From Pseudomonadota bacterium (GTDB lineage Bacteria; Pseudomonadota; Alphaproteobacteria; Rhodospirillales; Magnetospirillaceae), in the NCBI GenBank assembly GCA_023458315.1, contig JAEXAH010000092.1, positions 1-51,241 on the forward strand: a DNA stretch of 51,241 bases, in the 5' to 3' direction. The position numbers were made by a program, and so were the translations under genes. Positions 7,844 through 16,147 of the stretch are shown here, piece by piece. The number at the start of each line of letters is the position of its first letter. Within the stretch, counting starts at the first letter, position 1. Under the pieces are notes generated by a model. The model worked only from the letters and a program-made list of their open reading frames with translations, had not been told where the DNA came from and made no database searches.

Positions 7844-7921
7844 CGTCGGGGGTGATTTCAGGGTTCGGATGGGTTATAGGACCAATCGCCGCGCCCGCGC
7901 AATATATTGGGGAGAGGTCAT

Positions 7922-8932
7922 TTGAATACCTCCATTTCTAGTGTAGCCCACATCCAGGCCATGCTGGCCGCCCTGCCGCCCGAGGATGCCGCCGCCGCCG
8001 CCGCCTGGGCGGCGCGCGACCCGCAACTGACCAAGCCGCCGGGGGCGCTGGGCCGTCTGGAAGACATCGCGCGCTGGCTGTCGGCATGGCAGGGGCGCCA
8101 CCCGCCGCGCCTGGACACCCCGCGCGCCCGCGTCTTCGCCGGCAACCATGGCGTCGCCGCCCTGGGCGTGTCGGCCTTCCCGGCCGAAGTCACCGTGCAG
8201 ATGGTGGCCAATTTCCAGCATGGCGGAGCCGCCATCAACCAGCTTTGCCGCACCTTCGGCACCGAACTGGCGGTCATCGCCCTGGACCTCGACCGCCCCA
8301 CCGCCGATTTCACCCAAGGCCCGGCCATGGCCGAGGACGAATTCGTCGCCGCCTTCCGCGCGGGCATGGATTCGCTGCCCGACGACACCGATCTGCTGGT
8401 GATTGGCGAGATGGGCATCGGCAACACCACCCCGGCGGCGGCCATCGCCTGCGCGCTGTATGGCGGCGACGCGGCGGGCTGGACCGGCAAGGGTACCGGC
8501 GTCGACAGTGCCGGACTGATCCGCAAGACCGAGGTGGTGGCGGCGGGCGTCGCCCGCCACAAGGGCAAGGCGCCGCTGGAAATCCTGCGCGCCCTGGGCG
8601 GCCGCGAACTGGCGGCCATGGCGGGCGCCGTGCTGGCGGCACGGCTGAAGCGGGTGCCGGTGCTGCTGGACGGCTATGTCTGCACCGCCGCCGCCGCGCC
8701 GCTGGAGGCGGCCTGTCCCGGCGCCCTGGACCATTGCCTGGTCGCCCACGTCTCGGCCGAACCCGGCCATCAGCGCCTGCTGGCGGCCTTGGGCAAGGAA
8801 CCGCTGCTGTCCCTGGGCATGCGCCTGGGCGAAGCGTCGGGCGCCGCCTTGGCGGTGGGCATCGTCAAGGGCGCCCTGGCCTGCCACACCGGCATGGCGA
8901 CTTTCGCCGAAGCGGGCGTCGCGGCGGGGTAA
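7922..8932 (+). CDS. cobT: Nicotinate-nucleotide-dimethylbenzimidazole phosphoribosyltransferase
   Basis: A 336-residue enzyme that makes alpha-ribazole phosphate from dimethylbenzimidazole and nicotinate mononucleotide. Recognisable segments include LTKPPGALGRLE, FAGNHGV, GEMGIGNTTPA and the C-terminal FAEAGV, whose glutamate (E330) corresponds to the catalytic base of Salmonella CobT. The start is assigned to TTG at 7922 because GGGGAGAGG lies just upstream; the TTG at 7907 would put that site inside the gene. It is divergent from cobS and cobC, so the three lower-ligand genes are grouped together. Confidence 0.95.
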   Translation: MNTSISSVAHIQAMLAALPPEDAAAAAAWAARDPQLTKPPGALGRLEDIARWLSAWQGRHPPRLDTPRARVFAGNHGVAALGVSAFPAEVTVQMVANFQHGGAAINQLCRTFGTELAVIALDLDRPTADFTQGPAMAEDEFVAAFRAGMDSLPDDTDLLVIGEMGIGNTTPAAAIACALYGGDAAGWTGKGTGVDSAGLIRKTEVVAAGVARHKGKAPLEILRALGGRELAAMAGAVLAARLKRVPVLLDGYVCTAAAAPLEAACPGALDHCLVAHVSAEPGHQRLLAALGKEPLLSLGMRLGEASGAALAVGIVKGALACHTGMATFAEAGVAAG

Positions 8933-8966
8933 ACTTCTGTTCCGTCATGGCCGGGGGGGGGGACGC

Positions 8967-9605
8967 TCAGCCCCCCTTGGCCGCCGCGACGAAGGCGGTG
9001 ATCTTGGCCGGGTCCTTGGTGCCGGGGCTGCTTTCCACGCCGGAGGACACGTCCACGGCGCGGGCGCCGGTGGCCTTGATCGCCTCGGCCACGTTGGCGG
9101 CGGTCAGGCCGCCCGCCAGCATCCACGGCACCGGGCACTTGAAGCCCTTCAGCACCGACCAGTCGAAGCTGACGGCGTTGCCGCCGGGCAGGTCCGAGCC
9201 CTTGGGCGGCTTGGCGTCGAACAGAATCCAGTCCACCACGTCATAGAACGGTTCGGCGGCGGCCAGATCCTCGCGGGTGGCGACCGGGATGACCTTCATC
9301 ACCTGGACGCCGTATTCGTCGCGCACCTGGGCCAGACGTTCGGGGGTTTCCGCGCCGTGGAACTGCAACAAATCCAGGCGCAGGTGGCTGTTGACCTCGT
9401 CCAGCAGGGCATCGTCGGGATCGACGAACAGCCCGACCTTGTGCACGCCCTCGACGAACTGCACCAGTTCGGCGGCCTGTTCGGCCGTCACCGCGCGCGG
9501 GCTTTTGGCGAAGAACACGAAGCCGATGAAATCGGCCCCGGCCTCCAGCGCCGCGTCGATGGAATCCTCGTCGTTCAGACCGCAGATCTTGACCTGGACA
9601 GCCAT
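8967..9605 (-). CDS. trpF: Phosphoribosylanthranilate isomerase
   Basis: A 212-residue TIM-barrel enzyme of tryptophan synthesis that isomerises N-(5'-phosphoribosyl)anthranilate. The N-terminus VKICGLND holds the catalytic cysteine (C8), DWILFDAK holds the catalytic aspartate, and AGGLTAANV and VDVSSGVE form the phosphate-binding end. It lies 10 bp behind pyrF in a run of minus-strand genes. trpB and trpA, often next in alphaproteobacteria, are not downstream here; the convergent cobT is. Confidence 0.96.
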   Translation of the reverse strand: MAVQVKICGLNDEDSIDAALEAGADFIGFVFFAKSPRAVTAEQAAELVQFVEGVHKVGLFVDPDDALLDEVNSHLRLDLLQFHGAETPERLAQVRDEYGVQVMKVIPVATREDLAAAEPFYDVVDWILFDAKPPKGSDLPGGNAVSFDWSVLKGFKCPVPWMLAGGLTAANVAEAIKATGARAVDVSSGVESSPGTKDPAKITAFVAAAKGG

Positions 9606-9615
9606 CGCACGCTCC

Positions 9616-10320
9616 TCAGCGCAGTTCCTCGGCGATGCGGCGGGCGGCGTCGGCCGGGCTGACGGCGCCGGTGATGGGGCGGCCGATCACCAGCAGGTCG
9701 GCACCGGCGCGCAGCGCCTCCTTGGGGGTCATGACGCGCTTCTGGTCGCCCGCCTCGGCCCAGGCGGGGCGGATGCCCGGCACCACCAGAATCATGTCGG
9801 GGCCGACCACGTCGCGCACATGCGCCACCTCGTGCGGCGAGCACACCAGACCGTCGACCCCGGCCTTGCGCGCCAGTTCGGCCAGCCGCTTGACCTGATC
9901 CAGCACGGTGCCGCCGAAGCCGATCTCGACCATGGCCTGATGATCCAGCGAGGTCAGCAGGGTGACGGCCAGCACCTTGGTGGCCGGGCGATTGGCCTGG
10001 GCCGCGCCCTCGCGCGCCGCCTCGGCCGCCGCCTGCATCATGGCCAACCCGCCCGAGGCATGGATGGTGGTCAGGCGCGGCGCCAGCCTGGCGATGCCGC
10101 GCATGGCACCCGCCACGGTGTTGGGGATGTCGTGCAGCTTGAGGTCCAGGAACAGCGGCATGCCCAGATCGGCCACCGCCTCGACCCCGCGCGGGCCGCA
10201 ACAGGTGAAGAATTCCAGCCCCAGCTTGACCCCCGCCACCTGTCCCTTGACGGCGGCGGCAAGCGAGGCCGCCTGGGCGACGTCGGTGGTGTCGAGGGCG
10301 ACGTAAACGGGCGTGGTCAT
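9616..10320 (-). CDS. pyrF: Orotidine-5'-phosphate decarboxylase
   Basis: A 234-residue TIM-barrel enzyme making UMP in pyrimidine synthesis. The active-site motif DLKLHDIPNT (D59, K61, H63, D64) is intact, and VVPGIRPAW and VIGRPIT form the phosphate-binding region. Length is typical of the family. It is placed between lapA and trpF on the same strand, probably in one transcript starting at ihfB. Confidence 0.97.
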   Translation of the reverse strand: MTTPVYVALDTTDVAQAASLAAAVKGQVAGVKLGLEFFTCCGPRGVEAVADLGMPLFLDLKLHDIPNTVAGAMRGIARLAPRLTTIHASGGLAMMQAAAEAAREGAAQANRPATKVLAVTLLTSLDHQAMVEIGFGGTVLDQVKRLAELARKAGVDGLVCSPHEVAHVRDVVGPDMILVVPGIRPAWAEAGDQKRVMTPKEALRAGADLLVIGRPITGAVSPADAARRIAEELR

Positions 10321-10384
10321 GGCGGCTCCTGGCGGTGGCGGCGGGGCGTTGCGAAGAAGGGGCGGAAACCGGGCGCGGGACGCG

Positions 10385-10693
10385 TCAGCCGGCGTCAGGC
10401 CCCGGAAGTTGCGGCGTCGCCGACCCGGCGGCGGCCAGCTGGCGTTCCAGCGATTCGGCGCGGCGGCGGTGGTGGCGGGCGGCGGCGCGGGCGCGATGCC
10501 CGGCCAGCCAGACGGCGGCGCCGCCCACCAGCATGCCCAGCACCAGCGGCCCCAGCACCGCCAGATAGACCGGCAGGTCCAGGCTCCACGGCAGCGGCCA
10601 CAATTGCAGCCGCAGGTCGTGACGGTTGGCGACGGCGAACACCGCCGACAGCAGCGCCACGGGAAGAGCCAGAAGCCAGCCGATCAGACGCAT
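10385..10693 (-). CDS. lapA: LapA-domain (DUF1049) membrane protein
   Basis: A 102-residue protein with two membrane helices (about 5-22 and 44-64) and a basic, helical cytoplasmic tail. The pattern WLLALPVALLSAVFAVANR followed by a second glycine-rich helix is that of LapA, linked in E. coli to LPS assembly control. It starts 7 bp after ihfB ends, a gene pairing common in proteobacteria. The function is taken from the family. Confidence 0.8.
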   Translation of the reverse strand: MRLIGWLLALPVALLSAVFAVANRHDLRLQLWPLPWSLDLPVYLAVLGPLVLGMLVGGAAVWLAGHRARAAARHHRRRAESLERQLAAAGSATPQLPGPDAG

Positions 10694-10700
10694 GGTCCGC

Positions 10701-10991
10701 CTATTCGTTGCCGTCGGTGTTGAGCAGCTCGCGCAATTGCTTGCCGGTCTTGAAGAACGGAATCACCTTGCCCTCGACCGACACCTGCTCGCCGGTGCGG
10801 GGGTTGCGGCCCTGGCGGGCGTCGCGCTTCTTGACCGAGAAGGCGCCGAAACCGCGCAGTTCGACCCGGTCGCCCTCGGCCAAGGCCGCGGCGATCTCGT
10901 CGAAAATGGTGGTGACGATGCGCTCGACGTCGCGCTGGTAGAGGTGGGGATTGCGCTCGGCCAGGCGGGCAATCAACTCCGACTTGGTCAT
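10701..10991 (-). CDS. ihfB: Integration host factor subunit beta
   Basis: A 96-residue DNA-bending protein. It carries GFGAFSVKKRDARQGRNPRTG, the intercalating arm with the proline-bearing turn. IHF is a heterodimer with IhfA, which is not in this window, and is a co-activator at sigma-54 promoters; rpoN is 17 kb away. The ATG is followed by TKSELIARLAERNPHL, the standard start of IhfB. It is the first gene of the run ihfB-lapA-pyrF-trpF. Confidence 0.96.
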   Translation of the reverse strand: MTKSELIARLAERNPHLYQRDVERIVTTIFDEIAAALAEGDRVELRGFGAFSVKKRDARQGRNPRTGEQVSVEGKVIPFFKTGKQLRELLNTDGNE

Positions 10992-11205
10992 TCCTGTCTC
11001 TGAAACTGTGATGGACCTTAACCGGCGCAGCCTGCCCAAGCGCCGCGCCCGAGTCAAGGCAAGCGGTTGAGAGCGCATGTTTTCCACCTCTGCGCCGCCC
11101 GGTGAATTTTTCGTTGCAGCGCCCCGCCCGCGTTGACTCCGCCCCCCCGGACTCCGCCAGAATGCCGCGCCCCGGCCTGCCCGGCGGCGGATGGAGATTC
11201 CGACC

Positions 11206-13041
11206 ATGTTCACCTCGGTCCACGCCCATGGCGAGGCCGCCAAGGCGACCCCGCACCCGACCCATGCCGCCAGCCCCTTCGCGGCGTCCCTGCGCCCGTG
11301 GGCCGAAATCGCCGCCACCCTGGACGTGGCGTTCCAGCCCATCGTCAACATCCACACCGGCGCCTGCTATGGCTACGAGGCGCTGCTGCGCAACACCGAG
11401 GCGGCGGGCTTCGCCTCGATCCAGGACTTCTTCGACGCCTGCCACACCTTCGGCGCCCTGCCCGACATGGAAATGGCCCTGCGCGAGAAGGCGCTGCAAA
11501 AGTTCACCCGCCTGGAACATTGGCGGCAGTCCAAGCTGTTCCTGAACCTGGACAACCGCGCCCTGGACGCCAGCGGCACCCTGACCGCCCGCACCCGCGC
11601 CCTGGTCGAGCGCGCCGGGCTGGAAGAATGCCAGGTGGTGCTGGAAGTGTCCGAGCGCCACGCCTTCGCCCAGCCCGGCGAGGCGGCGGCCATCCTAGCC
11701 CACGACAAGCGCGCGGGCTTCCGGCTGGCCATCGACGATTTCGGCACCGGCTTTTCCGGGCTGCAATTGCTGTATTTCTCGGAACCGGACTTCCTGAAGA
11801 TCGACCGCTTCTTCGTGTCGGACATCGCCAACGATTCCAAGAAGAAGCTGTTCCTGTCGCAGATCGTCAACATCGCCCACCTGCTGGGCGTGGTGGTGCT
11901 GGCCGAGGGCGTCGAGACCGAGCGCGAGTATTTCGTGTGCAAGGACATCGGTTGCGATCTGATCCAGGGCTATCTGGTGCAGAAGCCCACCGTCGACATG
12001 GCGGAACTGAAACCGTCCTATCAGACCATCGCCCGGCTGGCGAAAAGCGAGCGCCGCGCCGCCGTCAGCGACCAGAAGCTGATCGCCGACCAGATCGCCT
12101 ATGTGGACCCCATCGGCCTGGATTGCCGCATGGAGGAAGTGTTCGAACGCTTCCGCGCCGACAAGTCGCTGACCTTCTTTCCGGTGGTGGACGAAGCGGG
12201 CGAGCCGGTGGGCATCGTGCGCGAGAAAGAGTTGAAGGATTATACCTATTCGCTGTACGGCAAGGCGCTGATCAGCAACAAGACCATCGGCCGCAAGCTG
12301 AAGGATTTCGTCACCCGCTGCCCCATGGCCGACATCAACACCAAGGCCGAGCGCATCCTGCAAGCCTATTCCACGGTGGAGCGGTCCGAAGGCATCATCA
12401 TCGTCGACAACATGAAATACGTGGGCTTCCTGTCGGCCCATTCGCTGCTGCGCGTCATCAACGAAAAGAATCTGGCCGCCGCCCGCGACCAGAACCCGCT
12501 GACCAAACTGCCGGGCAACAACCTGATCCACGAATACGTGTCCGAGGTGCTGGCCGACACCGAGCGCGAGGCGGTGCTGGCCTATTTCGACTTCGACAAT
12601 TTCAAGCCGTTCAACGACAAATACGGCTTCCGCCTGGGCGACCGCGCCATCCTGCTGTTCGCGGAATTGCTGGCCAAGGCGTTGCCGCGCGACACCTGCT
12701 TTCCCGCCCATGTGGGCGGCGACGATTTCTTCGGCGGCTTCCTGGGGCTGGATTACGACGAGGCGCTGCGCGTCACCGCCGGTCTGGTCGCCACCTTCCG
12801 CCGCGACGTGGAAAGCTTTTACGATGACGAGACGCGGGCGCGCGGCCACATCGTCGGCCAGGACCGCCAGGGCAACGTGGTGCGCTTTCCGCTGATGTCG
12901 GTGTCGGCGGCGGTGGTGCACCTGCCCGCCGGGCGGCCGGTCCACACCGTGGACGAAATCAGCCAGTTAATTGCCGAGTTGAAGAAGGAAGCCAAGAAAA
13001 GCCCCGACCGCGTGGCGGCGGGGGCGTTGCTGGGGCGCTGA
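11206..13041 (+). CDS. EAL-CBS-GGDEF cyclic-di-GMP signalling protein
   Basis: A 611-residue cytoplasmic protein with no membrane helix. The N-terminal EAL domain (about 40-265) has the metal motif E58-A59-L60 and IDDFGTGFSG (176-185), so phosphodiesterase activity is likely. A central region (about 290-410) resembles a CBS pair. The C-terminal GGDEF domain carries GGDDF (504-508), a form compatible with diguanylate cyclase activity. The order EAL then GGDEF is the reverse of most hybrids but matches a recognised EAL-CBS-GGDEF group. The ATG at 11206 has GGAG nine bases upstream; an ATG 15 bp earlier has none. Confidence 0.9.
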   Translation: MFTSVHAHGEAAKATPHPTHAASPFAASLRPWAEIAATLDVAFQPIVNIHTGACYGYEALLRNTEAAGFASIQDFFDACHTFGALPDMEMALREKALQKFTRLEHWRQSKLFLNLDNRALDASGTLTARTRALVERAGLEECQVVLEVSERHAFAQPGEAAAILAHDKRAGFRLAIDDFGTGFSGLQLLYFSEPDFLKIDRFFVSDIANDSKKKLFLSQIVNIAHLLGVVVLAEGVETEREYFVCKDIGCDLIQGYLVQKPTVDMAELKPSYQTIARLAKSERRAAVSDQKLIADQIAYVDPIGLDCRMEEVFERFRADKSLTFFPVVDEAGEPVGIVREKELKDYTYSLYGKALISNKTIGRKLKDFVTRCPMADINTKAERILQAYSTVERSEGIIIVDNMKYVGFLSAHSLLRVINEKNLAAARDQNPLTKLPGNNLIHEYVSEVLADTEREAVLAYFDFDNFKPFNDKYGFRLGDRAILLFAELLAKALPRDTCFPAHVGGDDFFGGFLGLDYDEALRVTAGLVATFRRDVESFYDDETRARGHIVGQDRQGNVVRFPLMSVSAAVVHLPAGRPVHTVDEISQLIAELKKEAKKSPDRVAAGALLGR

Positions 13042-13079
13042 GACGTATTCACCGCCACACCAACCGGCCAAGGAATAAA

Positions 13080-13174
13080 CCACAGAGACACAGAGGCACA
13101 GAGAGACCTGCATTCGAGGAAGCGCACCCGCTTCCCGTTCGGCAAAGCCTCTCTGTGCCTCTGTGTCTCTGTGG
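13080..13174. repeat. Long palindromic repeat, family A, copy 1
   Basis: The arms (13080-13105 and 13149-13174) are perfect 26-base inverted repeats made of CACAGAG units, around a 44-base loop. It lies between the convergent EAL-GGDEF and TPR methyltransferase genes and may end both transcripts. A second copy is at 23036-23112. Confidence 0.85.
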
Positions 13175-13243
13175 TGAAAAACGTTGGTTTTATCGGGGTA
13201 TTCGTGGCATCCGTGTTGCTCAAAACGGGCAGTCAGCCGCGCC

Positions 13244-14857
13244 TTACCCCTTCAGCACCACCACCAGTCCCGGCACGTCGTGGCCGCCGTCCTGGCGGGT
13301 GACGGCGTCTTCCATCAGCGTGACGGCGAAACCAGAATCCTCCGCAATGCGCCGGACATAATCGGCGGCATGGGCGTAACGCTGCTTGGCGCCCAGCAGA
13401 TAGCTTTCGGAATCCGCCGTCTTTTCGACGGTGAAGGCGAAGGCGCCGCCGGGGCGCAGGGCGACGCGGGCGGCGGCCATCACCGGTCCCAGATCGCCCA
13501 GATAGACCAGCACGTCGGCGGCGACCAACAGATCATAGGCCCCGGCGCGGGCCAGCAGCCCGGCCACCAATTCCCCCACCGCCAATTCGTCGTACAGGCC
13601 GCGTTCGCGGGCACGGGCGACCATGGCCGGGGACAGGTCGATGCCGTCCAGGCGGCGGGCATAGGGCTTGAGCACCGGCGCGGCCAGTCCGGTGCCGCAT
13701 CCGGCGTCCATGATGTCCAGTCCGCCGCGCCGGTCGATGGTGCGGGCCAGGGCGTCGGCCAGGATCTGCGGCGCGCGGTATTCCAGCTTGTCCACCAGGG
13801 CGCTGTCGAAGCGGTCGGCGTAATCGTCGAACAATTGCCGCACATAGGCTTCGGGCGCCTTGTCCGGCACCGGGGCGCCGCCGACCAGGGCCAACCCCAG
13901 GGCGGCGCCGTGCAAATCGGCGGGGTCCAGGGCCAGCGCCTTGCCATAGGCCCTGGCCGCGCGGTCGTCGCGCCCCTGCATGCGCCGGGCTTCGCCCAGG
14001 CAATACCAGGCACGGGCCGATTTGGGCGCGGCGGCGGTGGCGCGTTCGAAGGCGGCGGCGGCGGCCTCGGCATTGCCCAGCGCCTGACGGACCTGCCCCA
14101 GTTCCAGCCAGCATTCCAGGCTGCGCGGCGCCGTCTTCACCGCCGCCTCAAGGGTGGCGTGGGCCTTGTCCAGCATGCCCTGAAGACGATAGACCGAGCC
14201 CAGATTGGCCCGCGTTCCGGCATGGTCGGGACGCAATTCGGCGGCGCCTTCCAGAATGGTGGCGGCAGCGTCCAGCCGCCCGGCATCGCGCAGCGCCACG
14301 CCGAAATTGTTCAGGGCGGCGGGCCAGTCGGGGCGCAATTCCAGCGCCCGGCGCAGGGCGTCGCAGGCTTCCTCGGGGCGGTTGGCTTCGGTCAGCAGGG
14401 CGCCCAGGCAGTTCCACGCCTCGGCATGCACCGGGCTGGCGGCAACGGCGGCGCGGCAATGTTCGATGGCGATGTCGCGGCGGCCCTGGCGGCGCAGCAA
14501 CGCCCCCAGGCGGGCGTGCGCTTCGGCATGATCGGGTTCCAGCCCCAGCACATTGCGGTAATGCAGCGCCGCCTCGGCGGTGTCGCCCGCCATTTCCAGG
14601 GCGCGCCCCATGGCCAGATGCAGCACGCCTTGCCCCGGGGTGATGGCGATGGCGCGGGCCAGGCTTTCCACCGCGCGGCGGCCGTGGCCGGAATCCAGCG
14701 CCAGCAATCCCGCCAGATAATGGGCGCCGCCGAATTTGGGCGCGGCCTCGGTCAGCCGCTTGGCCAGCCGCTTGGCCTCGGCGCTGCGGCCCTCCTCGTA
14801 GGCGGCCATGGCCTCGGCGAAAACTTCGGCGACGGTTTTGGAAGCGTGTGCCTGCAT
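13244..14857 (-). CDS. TPR-repeat protein with C-terminal SAM-dependent methyltransferase domain
   Basis: A 537-residue protein. About residues 5-310 form eight or more tetratricopeptide repeats, such as the units starting AEAHARLGALLRRQGRRD and AEAWNCLGALLTEANRPEE. The C-terminal part is a class I methyltransferase with the motif DAGCGTG (384-390), then DGIDLSP. The ATG at 14857 opens directly onto the repeat region; the frame stays open further upstream but runs across the neighbour's terminator. The target is unknown. The TPR part presumably recruits a protein or peptide substrate. Confidence 0.85.
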   Translation of the reverse strand: MQAHASKTVAEVFAEAMAAYEEGRSAEAKRLAKRLTEAAPKFGGAHYLAGLLALDSGHGRRAVESLARAIAITPGQGVLHLAMGRALEMAGDTAEAALHYRNVLGLEPDHAEAHARLGALLRRQGRRDIAIEHCRAAVAASPVHAEAWNCLGALLTEANRPEEACDALRRALELRPDWPAALNNFGVALRDAGRLDAAATILEGAAELRPDHAGTRANLGSVYRLQGMLDKAHATLEAAVKTAPRSLECWLELGQVRQALGNAEAAAAAFERATAAAPKSARAWYCLGEARRMQGRDDRAARAYGKALALDPADLHGAALGLALVGGAPVPDKAPEAYVRQLFDDYADRFDSALVDKLEYRAPQILADALARTIDRRGGLDIMDAGCGTGLAAPVLKPYARRLDGIDLSPAMVARARERGLYDELAVGELVAGLLARAGAYDLLVAADVLVYLGDLGPVMAAARVALRPGGAFAFTVEKTADSESYLLGAKQRYAHAADYVRRIAEDSGFAVTLMEDAVTRQDGGHDVPGLVVVLKG

Positions 14858-14904
14858 CGTGAAATCCGGGGGAACCAAACCGTCCACACCATAGCCCCCG
14901 ACGC

Positions 14905-14941
14905 GAAAAAAGAAAGGCCCCTCCCACGCGGGAGGAGCCTT
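14905..14941 (-). terminator. Rho-independent terminator of the alpha/beta hydrolase gene
   Basis: On the minus strand GGCTCCTCCC-GCGT-GGGAGGGGCC is followed by TTTCTTTTTT. It begins a few bases after the hydrolase stop codon at 14947. Confidence 0.88.
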
Positions 14942-14946
14942 GCCCT

Positions 14947-16062
14947 TCAAACGATCGGATGGGGATTGGGATCGTTCATGGCGATGCGGGTGGCGGCGTC
15001 GGGCGGGGTCGGCGGCACGGCGCAGGGGGTGTAGTCGTTGGGCACGACCTTGTTCAGCGGCGCCGGGGCCATCTGCGCCGCGCCGATGCGGCGGGCCAGC
15101 AAATCGGCGATCAGGCGGCGGTTGCCGGGCTGGTGGTAATAGGCCCAATGCTCGCCACGGCCGTCGCAGGGCTGGCCGGACAGATCGGGATAGCCGTTGG
15201 CGGCATACCACGCCGCCACGTCGGCCCGGTTCAACTGCACATCGGTCCAGCCGCCATTGGGCAATCCCTGGCGGCCGATCACCCGCGCCGAGGAATCGCC
15301 GTTGGGGCGATAGGGATGGCACATCTGCTCGGCCCCCAGGCTCAGCACCGGGTCGTCGCGGTTGGCGAGGTTGAACACCTCCGGCTGGGCCACGGCCAGA
15401 GCGGCCTGGGCGTCGCAGCAATATTCGGCGCCGCCCAGCAGCACGGCGCGGCCGATGGCGTCACCATGCCCGGACTGGCCCAACAGGGTCAGGGCCTGCA
15501 CCGTGGTGCGGGTGCCCAGGGAATGGGCCAGCAGATCGACCTTGGCCCCGGCCTGGCGCAACGCCACGATGATGGTCGCCAGCGCCCGCGCCGCCAGCGG
15601 CGCCAGATCCAGCACCGGGTATTGATAGAAATTGCTCCAGCCCGCGTTGCCCGCCTGCCATTGCGTGCCGATGGAGGTCCAGGCGAAGCCCACGGCGCGG
15701 GCGCCGTCGGCGCTGGCGTCGATCAGCGGCAGCCAGCTTTCGCCCGGCTTGGCCGGATTGGGCGGCCCGAACACCAATTGATAGGGATCGTCGTCGGGAT
15801 TGGTCGCCCCGTCCTCGCGCGGGTCGTAATTCCAGCCATGGACCATCACCACGGCGGTGCGCCCGCCCAGCCCGGCCACCCAATCCGCCGCCGCCTTGGC
15901 CAAGGCATCGCCGACCACCGGACCAGTCCATCCGGCGCGGGCAAAGGACTGCACCTGGGGATCGCCGTCCCCGGCGCCCAGATACAGCACGTCCGACGCG
16001 GCACGCCAGGACTCGGAATTCGGTGCCCCGGTATGTTGGGCGATCCAGGTGAATTTCAGCAT
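14947..16062 (-). CDS. Alpha/beta hydrolase (DUF900-like), function unknown
   Basis: A 371-residue predicted hydrolase. VVMVHGWNYD is the oxyanion-hole strand, and DLLAHSLGTRT holds the nucleophile elbow (AHSLG, serine nucleophile). A late histidine, probably in GRGEHWAYYHQ, would complete a triad. The sequence resembles DUF900-type esterases and lipases. There is no signal peptide, so it is likely cytoplasmic. It has its own terminator and no obvious operon partner. The substrate is not predictable. Confidence 0.75.
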   Translation of the reverse strand: MLKFTWIAQHTGAPNSESWRAASDVLYLGAGDGDPQVQSFARAGWTGPVVGDALAKAAADWVAGLGGRTAVVMVHGWNYDPREDGATNPDDDPYQLVFGPPNPAKPGESWLPLIDASADGARAVGFAWTSIGTQWQAGNAGWSNFYQYPVLDLAPLAARALATIIVALRQAGAKVDLLAHSLGTRTTVQALTLLGQSGHGDAIGRAVLLGGAEYCCDAQAALAVAQPEVFNLANRDDPVLSLGAEQMCHPYRPNGDSSARVIGRQGLPNGGWTDVQLNRADVAAWYAANGYPDLSGQPCDGRGEHWAYYHQPGNRRLIADLLARRIGAAQMAPAPLNKVVPNDYTPCAVPPTPPDAATRIAMNDPNPHPIV

Positions 16063-16147
16063 GGCGGTATCCCCTCTCCCATCGAAGGGGCACAGGATAC
16101 CGCCACCTAAAATTTATTCAAAAGACGTTTTGAACACGTCTTGAGAG

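Noticed and set aside
7844..7921. Possible cobalamin riboswitch between cobS and cobT
   Set aside because: Only 78 bp are available and no B12-box-like sequence is visible.
8948..8960. Run of nine G residues after cobT
   Set aside because: Noncoding and most likely simple sequence; similar G runs occur at 7819-7831. Not treated as phase variation.
14858..15421. Upstream extension of the TPR methyltransferase frame
   Set aside because: It runs across the hydrolase terminator and antisense to the hydrolase gene; the TPR repeats begin directly after the ATG at 14857.
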